DNA of 49,896 bases from Opitutia bacterium. Its GTDB lineage: Bacteria; Verrucomicrobiota; Verrucomicrobiia; Opitutales; Coraliomargaritaceae. The position numbers and the translations under genes are program-made. Below the pieces are notes generated by a model. That model worked only from the letters and a program-made list of their open reading frames with translations, was not told the origin of the DNA and ran no database searches. This document shows positions 19,270 through 28,433 of this stretch, in pieces. The stretch's first letter is position 1. Every line of letters begins with the position of its first letter. The stretch spans positions 1 to 49,896 of the forward strand of contig JAQXBA010000119.1 of the NCBI GenBank assembly GCA_029252625.1. Direction: 5' to 3'.

Positions 19270-20679
19270 TTATGAGTTGGGTAAGCTGAAATAGCTTTTC
19301 GCGTTGTCGATGCAGATGCCTTTGACCAGTTGGTCGAGCACGTCGGCATCATCTGGGATCAAGCCGGCTTCGACGTCCCGTCCGATGATATTACAGAGTA
19401 GGCGTCGGAAATATTCGTGACGCGGGAAACTTAGGAAACTGCGTGAGTCGGTCAGCATGCCGATGAATTGAGGAAAGAGTCCGACGCTGGAGAGCGTCTC
19501 CATTTGTTGCGTCATGCCGTGCAAGGTGTCCAGGTGCCACCAGCCGCTGCCGAGCTGCATCTTGCCAGCGATCTTGCCGTCTTGAAAGGCACCCATCATC
19601 ACTGCGATGGGATACAGCGCGGCCGGGTTTACGTGGTAAAAAATACACTTGGGCAGTGCTTCTTCCACATCCAGACTGTCGAGGAAGGGAGCCATCTTTG
19701 TGACGACCCCGTCATCATACATCGCGTCGTGACCGGTGTCGGCACCGAGCTTGAGACGGATGCGTGTATTCGGGCGACGGATAACTCCGATGTGAAACTG
19801 CATCGCCCAACCGCGAGCGGCATTCCAGCGGGCGACATGCTGCAGGATAAAAGTGCGCCACTGTTCATCTTCTAAATTGCTGAGTGTTTGTTCGGCGCGC
19901 AGTTTAGCGAAGATCTGATCTGCTTCTTTGTCGGAGCAAGGCGCATATGGGAAGGTGTTGACATCGTGATCCGAAAAACGGCCACCGCAGTCATGGAAGT
20001 AATCATGGCGGAGCTTGAGCGCGGCGATGTAGCCAGACGCACCAGCCAGAGAATTGGCAGTCAGCGCGGCCAAACGATCCGCCCATTGATTCCAAGCGTT
20101 CAGGTCCGCAGTGAGCATCGCCCCGTCGGGGCGAAAGGTCGGGCACAGACGTGTCGGGTGATCGGTTTTCGCGAAAGCGGTATGATGCTCTAGCTTATCA
20201 AGCGGATCATCGGTGGTGCCGACGGCATGGATCTTGAAGTCTGTCAGGATATTATGAACCCGGAATTTATCCGAAGCGAGTTGCTCGTTGGCGATCGCCC
20301 AGATGTCTTCTGCTGTGGATTCGCTCAGGACGAGATCGCAATTGAAATAGCGCTTCAGTTCAAGGTGCGTCCAATGATGTAGTGGATTGCGAATCGTTTG
20401 AGGCACGGTTCGCGCCCATGCGAGAAAGCGCTCTTTGGGATCGCTGTCCTTTCCTGTAACCAGCTCTTCGGGAATGCCAGCAGCGCGCATGGCACGCCAT
20501 TTGTAATGGTCTCCGGATAGCCAGATGTCGGCCAAGTCGCCGAAGCCCGCATTCTCGGCCACGTCCTGTGGTGATAGGTGCGTATGGTAATCGAAGATCG
20601 GCTGATGCGTGGCGATTTCGTGGAATAAGCGCTGCGCGGTCTTGTTGCTGAGCAGGAAGTTTTCGTTGAGATAGCTCAT
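19270..20679 (-). CDS. uxaC: Uronate isomerase
   Basis: UxaC (469 residues, the usual length) isomerises D-glucuronate to D-fructuronate and D-galacturonate to D-tagaturonate in the cytoplasm. It is an amidohydrolase-superfamily enzyme; the zinc ligands FDYHTHLSP (His32, His34) open the barrel. Other recognisable blocks are HHWTHLELKRYF, the TTDDPLDKLEHH strand, AMQFHIGVIRRPNTR, TDSRSFLSFPRHEYFRR and the C-terminal DNAKSYF. It lies 13 bases after the SDR gene and four bases before the next one, within the kdgK-eda-SDR-uxaC operon. Confidence 0.95.
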   Translation of the reverse strand: MSYLNENFLLSNKTAQRLFHEIATHQPIFDYHTHLSPQDVAENAGFGDLADIWLSGDHYKWRAMRAAGIPEELVTGKDSDPKERFLAWARTVPQTIRNPLHHWTHLELKRYFNCDLVLSESTAEDIWAIANEQLASDKFRVHNILTDFKIHAVGTTDDPLDKLEHHTAFAKTDHPTRLCPTFRPDGAMLTADLNAWNQWADRLAALTANSLAGASGYIAALKLRHDYFHDCGGRFSDHDVNTFPYAPCSDKEADQIFAKLRAEQTLSNLEDEQWRTFILQHVARWNAARGWAMQFHIGVIRRPNTRIRLKLGADTGHDAMYDDGVVTKMAPFLDSLDVEEALPKCIFYHVNPAALYPIAVMMGAFQDGKIAGKMQLGSGWWHLDTLHGMTQQMETLSSVGLFPQFIGMLTDSRSFLSFPRHEYFRRLLCNIIGRDVEAGLIPDDADVLDQLVKGICIDNAKSYFSLPNS

Positions 20680-20692
20680 TTCAAATGATCAA

Positions 20693-21478
20693 TTAAATCG
20701 TCATCGATGCGTAGCCGCCGTCGACGACGATTTCCGCGCCGTTCATAAAGCTGCCGGCATCGGATGCGAGCAAAAGCGTCGCGCCGATCAGCTCGTGTGC
20801 TTCGCCGAAACGGTTGGCTGGGGTGTGCCCCATTATGGATGCGATGCGCTCGGGATTGAGCACCTTCTTATTTTGCTCAGCGGGGAAGAAGCCCGGGACG
20901 ATGGTGTTGACTCGCACCTTTTGCTCGGCCCATTCGCGGGCGAGATTTTTGGAGAGGTTGTGCACTGCGGCCTTGGTCGCGGAGTAAGTAAACACGCGCG
21001 AGAGTGGAATGATGCCGCTCATCGAGCCGATGTTGATAATGCTGCCGCCTTCGCCGCGCTCGACGAGATACTTGCCAAAGATTTGCGACGCAAAGAGCAC
21101 GGCCTTTAAGTTTGTATTTAAAATAGTATCAAACTCGTCTTCTTCGATATCAAAGATGGGTGTGGGTGAATTAACACCTGCACCATTGATGAGGATGTCG
21201 ATTTTTCCCGACTTGGCTAATACGGCGTCGAGCAGTCCTTGGATCGATGCCTTGGAGTTGACGTCGACCTTTTCGAAATAGGCTGAGCCGCCAGTTTCGA
21301 TGATTTTGGCTAGTCGTGCCGCGGCTTTCTCTTCGCTGCGGCCGACGAGAATAGTTTCTGCTCCAGCGGCAGCCAAGCCTTCGGCCATTGCGCCACAGAG
21401 TTCGCCAGTGCCGCCGATCACGACGGCGACTTTATTTTCTAAATTGAAGACGGAGTTGAGGTAGTCTGATGGCGCCAT
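20693..21478 (-). CDS. SDR oxidoreductase, probable D-fructuronate reductase (mannonate oxidoreductase)
   Basis: This is a classical short-chain dehydrogenase of 261 residues: GGTGELCG cofactor loop (22-29), NGAG (98-101), catalytic Ser152, Tyr165 and Lys169 (YSATK). In the context of UxaC, KDPG aldolase and KDG kinase it most likely reduces D-fructuronate to D-mannonate, like the SDR-type UxuB/YjmF of Bacillus, or acts as a KduD-type 2-dehydro-3-deoxygluconate dehydrogenase. The two roles cannot be separated from sequence alone. The PGFFPAEQN segment after the active site resembles the fructuronate reductase branch. Spacing to uxaC and eda is 13 and 18 bases. Confidence 0.85.
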   Translation of the reverse strand: MAPSDYLNSVFNLENKVAVVIGGTGELCGAMAEGLAAAGAETILVGRSEEKAAARLAKIIETGGSAYFEKVDVNSKASIQGLLDAVLAKSGKIDILINGAGVNSPTPIFDIEEDEFDTILNTNLKAVLFASQIFGKYLVERGEGGSIINIGSMSGIIPLSRVFTYSATKAAVHNLSKNLAREWAEQKVRVNTIVPGFFPAEQNKKVLNPERIASIMGHTPANRFGEAHELIGATLLLASDAGSFMNGAEIVVDGGYASMTI

Positions 21479-21496
21479 AATAAGTGTGTTGAATCG

Positions 21497-22123
21497 TTAT
21501 GCTTGAGCGGCTTTGGTCAGTGCTTCTTTAACTTGGGCGGTGATGGAGCTCCAGTCTTTGTTGGCGATTTGTGCCTTCGTGGCTAGCCAGGATCCGCCGA
21601 TCGCGAAGACTTCGGGGATGGAGAGATAGTCGTTCATGTTGTCGAGCGAGACGCCGCCAGTCGGGCAGAACTTTACACCGAGCTTGGCATACGGAGCGGC
21701 CATTGCTTTGAGCAGTTTGGGGCCGCCTGCAGCGCCGGCAGGAAAGAACTTTAAGTGCTTACAACCCGCTTTGATCGCCGCCTGAATGTCGGATGGTGTC
21801 ATGATGCCGGGGATGAATGGAACATTTCGCTCCTTGAAGTAAGCAATCGTTTCAGGGTCGGTGCCAGGAGCTAGGCCGAACTTACTGCCTGATTCAATCG
21901 CGATCTTCGCCTGTTCTGGAGTGACGACTGTGCCGGCCCCCACGAGCATCTCGGGAAATGCATTGGCAATTGCTTCGATGGCACCTGATGCTGCGGCTGT
22001 GCGGAAGGTGACTTCAATGATATTGAGTCCGCCTTCGAGCAGTGCATTGGCGAGTGGTTCGGCATCCGCGATGTCGTCGATGACGATGACGGGAATGACT
22101 GGAAATTGATCTAGTTGAGACAT
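21497..22123 (-). CDS. eda: 2-keto-3-deoxy-6-phosphogluconate aldolase
   Basis: KDPG aldolase (208 residues) splits KDPG to pyruvate and glyceraldehyde 3-phosphate, the last dedicated step of uronate breakdown. The class I TIM barrel motifs are clear: EVTFRT with Glu37, VGAGTVV, and the Schiff-base Lys125 in KHLKFFPAG, followed by CPTGGVSLDN for phosphate binding. It sits between kdgK and the SDR gene with gaps of 25 and 18 bases. Confidence 0.95.
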   Translation of the reverse strand: MSQLDQFPVIPVIVIDDIADAEPLANALLEGGLNIIEVTFRTAAASGAIEAIANAFPEMLVGAGTVVTPEQAKIAIESGSKFGLAPGTDPETIAYFKERNVPFIPGIMTPSDIQAAIKAGCKHLKFFPAGAAGGPKLLKAMAAPYAKLGVKFCPTGGVSLDNMNDYLSIPEVFAIGGSWLATKAQIANKDWSSITAQVKEALTKAAQA

Positions 22124-22148
22124 AGTTTTTGATTTTTAATAATTGAGC

Positions 22149-23246
22149 CTATCGGTCGACTCGTGCGCCACCGCCGGCTTTGACCTTCTTGACTTCCTTA
22201 AGCGATGCCATGGTGGTGTCGCCGGGAGTCGTCATGGCGAGCGCACCGTGCACGCAACCATAGTCGACAGCTTCCTGCGGGTCGTTTTCAGTGAGGAACC
22301 CATAGATCAAGCCCGATGCAAAACTGTCACCGCCGCCGACGCGGTCGAGGATCTCTAGGCTTGGGAATTTGATGGATTCGAAGAATTCACCGTCATGCCA
22401 AGCCATCGCCGCCCAGTCGTTGACGGTCGCTGTTTTGACGGCGCGAAGTGTGGTCGCGGTGGCCTGGAAGTTGGGGAATTCATTGATCGCTGTGGCGATC
22501 ATGTTCTTGAACGCTTCAACGGGGATGTGAGAAATGTTCTCATCGACGCCTTCGACTTCGAACCCGAGGCAGGCGGTGAAATCTTCCTCATTGCCAATCA
22601 TCACGTCTACGTAGCGGGCAATGTCACGGTTGACTTGCTGGCACTTCTCTAAGCCGCCGAAGTCTTTCCAGAGCGATGGGCGGTAGTTGAGGTCGTAGCT
22701 GACGATGGTGCCGTGCTTCTTGGCACATTGGACGGCTTCAAGTACGACGTCCGGAGTCGTGGCGCTCAACGCGGCGTAGATGCCACCGGTGTGAAACCAC
22801 TGCACGCCGCGCTTGCCGAAAATTTCTTCCCAGTCGATGTCACCAACTTTCAATTGGCTCGCAGCGGTGTTGCCACGGTCGGGGCAGCCCACGGCACCTC
22901 GAATGCCGAAGCCGCGCTCGGTGAAGTTCAGGCCGTTACGAACGGTGCGGCCAATGCCATCATAGTCGACCCATTTGATGAGGTTCGTGTCGACACCCCC
23001 TTGTAGGATCAAGTCTTCCACGAGCCGGCCGACGGGGTTGTCTGCAAAAGCAGTGACCACCGCAGTCTTCAGTCCGAAGCAGCGGCGCAAACCGCGAGCT
23101 ACGTTATATTCTCCGCCGCCTTCCCATGCAGTGAGTTGGCGCGAGGTGTGCACGCGACCTTCGCCGGGATCGAGACGGAGCATGACTTCGCCGAGAGAGA
23201 CGCATGCGTATTCGCAGGATTGAGCAGGTTTGATTTGTATGGCCAT
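22149..23246 (-). CDS. kdgK: 2-keto-3-deoxygluconate kinase, PfkB family
   Basis: This 365-residue PfkB kinase phosphorylates KDG to KDPG. It shows the N-terminal GEVMLRLDPGEGRV segment typical of KdgK, an EGGGEYNVARGL sugar-binding stretch, VSYDLNYRPSLW and the C-terminal DRVGGGDSFASG with the catalytic Asp. It is first in the uronate operon and is divergently transcribed from the XylR-like regulator; two direct repeats lie in the shared upstream region. About 40 residues longer than E. coli KdgK, as in other Verrucomicrobiota and Bacteroidota versions. Confidence 0.92.
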   Translation of the reverse strand: MAIQIKPAQSCEYACVSLGEVMLRLDPGEGRVHTSRQLTAWEGGGEYNVARGLRRCFGLKTAVVTAFADNPVGRLVEDLILQGGVDTNLIKWVDYDGIGRTVRNGLNFTERGFGIRGAVGCPDRGNTAASQLKVGDIDWEEIFGKRGVQWFHTGGIYAALSATTPDVVLEAVQCAKKHGTIVSYDLNYRPSLWKDFGGLEKCQQVNRDIARYVDVMIGNEEDFTACLGFEVEGVDENISHIPVEAFKNMIATAINEFPNFQATATTLRAVKTATVNDWAAMAWHDGEFFESIKFPSLEILDRVGGGDSFASGLIYGFLTENDPQEAVDYGCVHGALAMTTPGDTTMASLKEVKKVKAGGGARVDR

Positions 23247-23347
23247 TGTTGAATTGTTTTAGTGTTGGTGGTAGTTGATCTTTTTGGGGAGCAGGGTGCC
23301 ATTGTTTGGCCAGTCTGTGTATAGGCGATTGGGGCGCTAGATAGTAA

Positions 23348-23375
23348 TTGCATAAACCTTAATGTTTTTGCATAA
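23348..23375. promoter_or_regulatory. Paired TTGCATAA direct repeats, operator of the XylR-like regulator
   Basis: TTGCATAA occurs at 23348-23355 and again at 23368-23375, exactly 20 bases (two helical turns) apart, directly upstream of the regulator ATG at 23387 and in the kdgK intergenic region. AraC/XylR-type proteins bind such direct repeats. Confidence 0.55.
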
Positions 23376-23386
23376 GTGCGCATATT

Positions 23387-24487
23387 ATGAAAATGAAGCA
23401 TGTCTTAATGGTGCTGGGTAGTTATGACCAATCGGCGCACGAAGGAATTGCCCAGTATGCAGGTCAACATGGTTGGCACTTAAATGTTGGTACTTTGAAG
23501 GACTTTAAACTGCCTGAGCATTGGCAGGGTGATGGGATCATTACTTCTCTAAATGCTAGTCTACCACTCGAGGAGTTTATCCTTCAAGCCGAAGTGCCTG
23601 TTGTTGATTTGTCTGTGTGGCGTGAGGACATTCAGTTGCCGCGTGTGGTGGCTGATAATACTGCTATTGGATTGTTGGGTGCGGAGCATTTTCTGCAAAT
23701 GGGGCACCAGCATTGTGCATGGTTCGCTCTGGCTAGCAATCCCGTGAGCCGCGCACGTTACAAGGCGTATCGTGATCGCTTGGCGAGGGCTGGTATTGAT
23801 TGCATTCGTTTGGATGTGAAGCGCCCGCAGGATGCTGTGTATGTGACCGAGCGACTTCGTGCGCTACCAAAGCCGTGCGCGATTTATACGAAGAGTGATT
23901 ACGATTCAGCATGGATCCTCAATCTGTGCATGGATGCAGGGCTGCGTGTGCCTGAAGATATTGCGATTCTCGGAGCTGATAATAATCTTTTGATCTGTGA
24001 AAATCAATCAGTGCCTCTGTCCAGTGTTCGCCACGACCTTAAGAAGATTGGATATGAAGGTGCCGCATTGTTGGATCATTTGATGCGAGGTGAGCGGCCT
24101 GAGCAGCTCCTGAGACTTATTCCTCCGCGTGGGATTGAGGTTAGGCAGAGCACGGATTCGCTTGCTGTCACCGATTTGTTAATTCGGGATGCGATTGAGT
24201 ATTTAAAGGGCAACTACAGGCAGTCGATGAGTGTGGCAGATGTGGCGAATGATCTTCAAGTAAGCCGACGAAACTTGGAACTGCGCTTTAGAAATAGTAT
24301 GCACTGTAGCGTGCATGAATTTCTGGTTCGGGTCCGTATTGAAGCAGCTAAGAAGTTACTTAAATTTTCCGATAAACCAGTTGTGGAGATCGCAGCGTTG
24401 ACTGGATTTTGCCATGCGCCGCACTTTAGTAATACATTTAAAAAGTATATTGGGGTATCGCCTTTGAAATACCGTAATATGTTCTAG
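23387..24487 (+). CDS. XylR-like AraC family regulator with LacI-type sensor domain
   Basis: The 366-residue protein has an N-terminal periplasmic-binding-protein/LacI-type ligand domain (about 1-265, with VADNTAIGLLGAEHF and PEDIAILGADNN, the classical hinge-like strands) and a C-terminal AraC double helix-turn-helix (about 270-366: MSVADVANDLQVSRRNLELR and VVEIAALTGFCHAPHFSN, ending YIGVSPLKYR). This is the XylR architecture. It diverges from kdgK, so it probably activates the hexuronate operon on binding a uronate or KDG-type ligand. Direct TTGCATAA repeats lie 12 bases upstream. Confidence 0.9.
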   Translation: MKMKHVLMVLGSYDQSAHEGIAQYAGQHGWHLNVGTLKDFKLPEHWQGDGIITSLNASLPLEEFILQAEVPVVDLSVWREDIQLPRVVADNTAIGLLGAEHFLQMGHQHCAWFALASNPVSRARYKAYRDRLARAGIDCIRLDVKRPQDAVYVTERLRALPKPCAIYTKSDYDSAWILNLCMDAGLRVPEDIAILGADNNLLICENQSVPLSSVRHDLKKIGYEGAALLDHLMRGERPEQLLRLIPPRGIEVRQSTDSLAVTDLLIRDAIEYLKGNYRQSMSVADVANDLQVSRRNLELRFRNSMHCSVHEFLVRVRIEAAKKLLKFSDKPVVEIAALTGFCHAPHFSNTFKKYIGVSPLKYRNMF

Positions 24488-24772
24488 GGCATTTCGAGCG
24501 AGTAGCCTGAGTACAGTTTTCCTCTCGTTTTGATCAATGTTAGAAAGTAGTTTTGACTTTTTTGTTCAAATGTAGATTTTTCTTTAGTTTTCATCGATAC
24601 AATCGAGTGCGTCCCTTTTTTTTATTTAATTGTATTTAAAGATATGTAATGGAGTGTTTTACGATTCTTTATAAGGTTCAGTCTTAAGGTTTAGTGGGAT
24701 TTTTTTGTTTTTTTTCTTATTAATTTCTTGTCAAATAGCGTCAATAGATGATTTGTTTAATTACATAGTTCC
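24488..24772. other. AT-rich intergenic regulatory region before PAS-AraC gene
   Basis: The region has no gene. It contains T-rich stretches and the word ATTCTTTATAAGGTTCAGT (24664-24682), which resembles ATTCTTTATTAGAGTCAGT at 4053-4071 in the other AT-rich control region, followed in both cases by a CTTAA...TTTAGTG word and the GTCAA pair. I see no convincing terminator for the upstream regulator. Confidence 0.45.
24729..24744 (+). promoter_or_regulatory. Candidate AraC-type operator, GTCAA-N5-GTCAA
   Basis: TGTCAAATAGCGTCAA matches the site at 4185-4200 in 15 of 16 bases. The half-sites start 10 bases apart, and the element ends 28 bases before the ATG of the PAS-AraC regulator, a position suited to autoregulation. 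Confidence 0.45.
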
Positions 24773-25594
24773 ATGGCACCCTTATCTACAACTCATCTTG
24801 CTGCGACTGGAATGCAGTCTGATTTCTTGGCTTCGCTGCGCCCTGGCCAGTTGTTGGAGGCATTGTTTGATTGTGTGCCTGGTGCTTTCTTTTTTGTAAA
24901 GGATCGCGAGAGTCGCTTTATGGCGGGTGGGCGGAGTTTTGCACAGACACTCGGGGAGACCTCGATGGAGGTGATGATCGGCAAGACGGACTACGATTAT
25001 AGTCCAGATTTTCTGGCGGATGGATTTTACGCGGATGACCAACGTGTGATGGGCACCGGGCAAGCGATTTATAATAACATCGAGCTGGTGCCTTCGGCGG
25101 ATGGGTCTTTGGATTGGCTGTGTACGACCAAAATCCCCTTGTTTGACACACAGGGTGCGGTGGTAGGGCTTGCGGGAGTGGCGCGCATCATACGTGATCA
25201 CGACGCTGTGTATGCGGAACATCCAGAGATGCATCGCATTGTGAATCATGTTCGACAGCACTATCGAGATAAGCTTTCGATAGCGGATCTCGCCACGATT
25301 GGAGGGATTTCAGTGAGTTCTCAGGAACGTTTATTTAAGAAGACTTTTGGGTTAACACCTTTGATGTATTTACGTCGCACCCGTTTGAATGCAGCCTGCC
25401 AATTACTGCGCAGCACTGCAGTCGGGTTATCTGATATTTCGGTGCAATGCGGCTTTAATGATCAAACCAATATGACCCGCGCGTTTCGACAGGAGTTGAA
25501 AATTACGCCGCTCAAGTATCGCCGCAACTTTAGTGAAAAGCCTGCTCCGCGCAATAAACGTAAGACTTCGATGGTTTTACGTGCTGGAATCTAA
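24773..25594 (+). CDS. AraC family regulator with N-terminal PAS domain
   Basis: The 273-residue protein combines a PAS domain (about 26-137: LEALFDCVPGAFFFVKDRES, MIGKTDYDYSPDF, and a closing VVGLAGVARIIRDH strand) with an AraC double helix-turn-helix (about 150-250: LSIADLATIGGISVSSQERL, LSDISVQCGFNDQTNMTR, ITPLKYRR). The PAS ligand may be a sugar or a redox cofactor. It is the first gene of the plus-strand sugar operon, 33 bases before the MFS gene, and likely its activator. The conserved GTCAA pair sits in its own upstream region. Confidence 0.88.
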   Translation: MAPLSTTHLAATGMQSDFLASLRPGQLLEALFDCVPGAFFFVKDRESRFMAGGRSFAQTLGETSMEVMIGKTDYDYSPDFLADGFYADDQRVMGTGQAIYNNIELVPSADGSLDWLCTTKIPLFDTQGAVVGLAGVARIIRDHDAVYAEHPEMHRIVNHVRQHYRDKLSIADLATIGGISVSSQERLFKKTFGLTPLMYLRRTRLNAACQLLRSTAVGLSDISVQCGFNDQTNMTRAFRQELKITPLKYRRNFSEKPAPRNKRKTSMVLRAGI

Positions 25595-25627
25595 TGCTTA
25601 TTTATCCCGACCAAATCCAAAAAAAAT

Positions 25628-27184
25628 ATGAAACATAGTAAAAACGACAAAACCGTCTTCTGGGGCTCTTTCATCGCCCTAGTTACCACCTCAATGGCTT
25701 TTATCATAAGAGCTTTTTTAATTAATGACGGCAGCCTCTGGCCAGCTCAATTCGGCTTTGATAAAGTGCAGGGCGGCGAGCTCTTCGGCGCGGGGATCTG
25801 GCCCTTTGCGATTAGTATCATCGTATTCAGCCTGATCATCGACCGCGTCGGCTATAAATTTGCGATGTATTTCAGCTTTGTCTGTTACGCGATTTTCGGA
25901 GTTATGGCGATGACGGCTTATGCGGCAGTGCAGGGTGATATTGCTGACCTAGCGATCGCTCAAGCAAAAGCGTGGAACTATCTCTATTGGGGTTCTGTAA
26001 TTCTTGGTCTGGGTAATGGCACCGTTGAGGCCTTTATTAACCCAGTGGTGGCGACATTATTTAAGGACGAAAAATCCAAGTGGCTCAACATTTTGCATGC
26101 CGGCTGGCCCGGTGGTCTAGTGCTCGGTGGCGTGCTTGCAATCGGTCTGAGTGGTCCGGTTGCCAATGATTGGCGGATCTTAGTCGCGATCATGTTTGTG
26201 CCAGCCTTTATCTATCTCATCCTATTGGCGAAGGTGAAATTCCCGGTCAATGAACGCGTCGCTGCGGGATCGAGTTATAAGGAGATGTTGGCAGAGTTTG
26301 GCACTCCAGCTGCCTTTATCGCTTTCTATTTGATCTTCTCGCAGTTGGGGCAAGTGTTTGCATGGTCGACTGGTATCACGTGGGGCTTAATCGCTGCGAC
26401 AGTCATTGGATTCGGTGCGTATAGTCGTTCGTTCGGTAATCCACTATTACTTGTATTGGTGATCATCATGATGCCATTGGCGACGACTGAGCTCGGCACG
26501 GATGGTTGGATTTCAGCACTGATGGAGCCAGCCATGCATGATGCAGGCTGGAGCCCGACTTGGGTGTTGGTTTATACCTCTGTGATCATGATGGTGCTGC
26601 GCTTTAATGCTGGTCCGGTGATCAATAAGTTCGGCCCGCTCGGTCTCTTGGCGCTGTGCGCCGGACTAGCTATCGTCGGCTTGAACTTACTCTCGATCGC
26701 TTCGGGTGTCGCATTCATCTTCTTTGCGGCGACCATTTATGGCGTCGCCAAGACCTACTTCTGGCCAACCATGCTCGGAGTAGTCGCCGAGCAAACACCA
26801 AAAGGGGGGGCGCTTACGCTCAACGCGATTGCCGGTATCGGCATGCTCACAGTTGGTATTTTGGGTGGGCCATTTATCGGCTATCTCCAAGAGTCCTCAG
26901 TCACGTCTGCGATCGAAGCAGAGATGCCAGCTGTTTTCGAGCAGGTCACTGCCGAGAGCGATTATTTGCTAGGGAAATACACTGCGTTGAATGCAGAAGC
27001 ACTACTTCTACTGGACGCTGAAGTGCAAGCTGAGGCTGCTGAAATCTCAGAACGTGAAACTCAAGGTGCGCTTGCTAAAATGGCGATATTCCCAGCATTC
27101 ATGTTGGCCTGCTATATCGGCCTGATTTTCTACTTTAAGAGACAAGGTGGGTATAAGCCTAAAGTCATTGGAGAGGCTCACTAA
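25628..27184 (+). CDS. MFS transporter, sugar or sugar-derivative importer
   Basis: A 518-residue major facilitator with about twelve hydrophobic helices. Visible family features are the DRVGYKFAMYF segment after helix 2 (the conserved loop of MFS) and glycine-rich helices such as ILGLGNGTVEAFINP and HAGWPGGLVLGGVLAIGL. A polar stretch around residues 425-480 (EAEMPAVFEQVTAESDYL...) is a long loop before the last helix. It belongs to the type found in planctomycete and verrucomicrobial sugar loci. It probably imports the product of the periplasmic 3-keto-glycoside enzymes. It lies between the PAS-AraC regulator and a cytoplasmic oxidoreductase. Confidence 0.85.
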   Translation: MKHSKNDKTVFWGSFIALVTTSMAFIIRAFLINDGSLWPAQFGFDKVQGGELFGAGIWPFAISIIVFSLIIDRVGYKFAMYFSFVCYAIFGVMAMTAYAAVQGDIADLAIAQAKAWNYLYWGSVILGLGNGTVEAFINPVVATLFKDEKSKWLNILHAGWPGGLVLGGVLAIGLSGPVANDWRILVAIMFVPAFIYLILLAKVKFPVNERVAAGSSYKEMLAEFGTPAAFIAFYLIFSQLGQVFAWSTGITWGLIAATVIGFGAYSRSFGNPLLLVLVIIMMPLATTELGTDGWISALMEPAMHDAGWSPTWVLVYTSVIMMVLRFNAGPVINKFGPLGLLALCAGLAIVGLNLLSIASGVAFIFFAATIYGVAKTYFWPTMLGVVAEQTPKGGALTLNAIAGIGMLTVGILGGPFIGYLQESSVTSAIEAEMPAVFEQVTAESDYLLGKYTALNAEALLLLDAEVQAEAAEISERETQGALAKMAIFPAFMLACYIGLIFYFKRQGGYKPKVIGEAH

Positions 27185-27226
27185 TCCTCATTTCGTTCTA
27201 ACTAAAAAGCATTCAATCATTCAATT

Positions 27227-28414
27227 ATGTCTTCCAAACAACCACTTAAAGTAGGTATGATCGGCGGCGGCGGCGGCGCTTTCATCGCTAACCCACATCA
27301 AAAAGCCATTCACTTCGACGGCACACGTAAGGTGCATTCAGTCGCGCTGCATCCCGACCCTAAGATCGCGATGGATGAGGCCAATAGCTGGGCGTATCCA
27401 GTCAAAGGATACGAAAGCTACGACGAAATGATTGCCGTGCAGAAAGATCTCCCTGAAGAAGAGCGTCTAGATTACATCTTGGTCGTGACCCCCAATTTCG
27501 TTCACTTCGATCCTACGATGAAGGCACTTGAGGCGGGCATTCCTGTCATGTGCGAGAAGCCACTCACGGTGAATCTCGAAGAGTCTGAGAAGCTCGTCGC
27601 CAAGGCCAAAGAAAAGAACGTGCCTCTAGCGGTCGCTCATACGTACGTGGGGCACTGGAGCAGCTGGTTTAGTCGTTTTATTGTGCAGAGTGGTCTTCTC
27701 GGCGAGATTCGCTGGGTGGATAGTTACTACATTCAGGGCTGGTTGGCTGAAAAGCTTGAGGACACTGGGCAAATGCAAGCAGCATGGCGCACGGATCCTA
27801 AGCGTGCTGGTGCCTCTGGTGCCGGTGGTGATATCGGTATTCACGCTTTGGAGCAGTTGCGTTTCGTGACTGGTTTGGATGTGACAGATGTGTCCGCTCA
27901 CTGTGAATGCATGGTTCCCGGTCGCCCGATTGATGATCACTTCACCGTGTATGGTAAACTATCCAATGGTGGTAAGTGCCTCGTGCGCGCATCGCAAATT
28001 TGCCATGGTCATAAGAATGACCTAGGTATTGTGATCGCGGGCACCAAGGGCTTGCTCAAATGGAATCAGGAAGATGCTGAGGCAGTTACAATCTGCCTCC
28101 CTGGTCAGCCGGATCGCACCTACTGGCGCGGGGCGGTTTCTGCCAACGACGGTTTCCTTGGCGATGTGCCGCAGGAACTACTTGACGAACCAACTATCCC
28201 GTCCGGCCACGTTGAAGGCTTACACGATGCGTTTGCACGTCTGCACCGCGAATTCGAAAAGGATGTGCGTGCGTTTAACGCGGGCGAAGCCTGGAACTGC
28301 GATGGCAGTCGCTACGCTAATGTAGAAGACGGCCGTATGGGCCTGGCATTCATTGACGCAGCTGTGAGTTCGCAGGCAAATGATAATGAGTGGACTACGG
28401 TTGATCTCGGCTAA
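27227..28414 (+). CDS. Cytoplasmic Gfo/Idh/MocA family oxidoreductase
   Basis: The 395-residue protein lacks a signal peptide. Its nucleotide loop is VGMIGGGGGAFIANPH near residue 10, the EKP lysine is in VMCEKPLTVN near 109, and GAGGDIGIHALEQLRFVTG near 197 contains the catalytic Asp/His. The extended form with an N-terminal GGGxGAFI motif is common next to AP-endonuclease-type TIM barrels in planctomycetes and Verrucomicrobiota. It likely reduces a 3-keto sugar back to the normal sugar after import, or interconverts a cyclitol. The gene lies 42 bases after the MFS carrier. Confidence 0.88.
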   Translation: MSSKQPLKVGMIGGGGGAFIANPHQKAIHFDGTRKVHSVALHPDPKIAMDEANSWAYPVKGYESYDEMIAVQKDLPEEERLDYILVVTPNFVHFDPTMKALEAGIPVMCEKPLTVNLEESEKLVAKAKEKNVPLAVAHTYVGHWSSWFSRFIVQSGLLGEIRWVDSYYIQGWLAEKLEDTGQMQAAWRTDPKRAGASGAGGDIGIHALEQLRFVTGLDVTDVSAHCECMVPGRPIDDHFTVYGKLSNGGKCLVRASQICHGHKNDLGIVIAGTKGLLKWNQEDAEAVTICLPGQPDRTYWRGAVSANDGFLGDVPQELLDEPTIPSGHVEGLHDAFARLHREFEKDVRAFNAGEAWNCDGSRYANVEDGRMGLAFIDAAVSSQANDNEWTTVDLG

Positions 28415-28433
28415 CAGATCCAGATTACATTCC

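Noticed and set aside
17103-23246. Mannonate dehydratase (UxuA) in the uronate operon
   Set aside because: None of the products has UxuA features; the TIM barrels elsewhere in the window are of the isomerase type.
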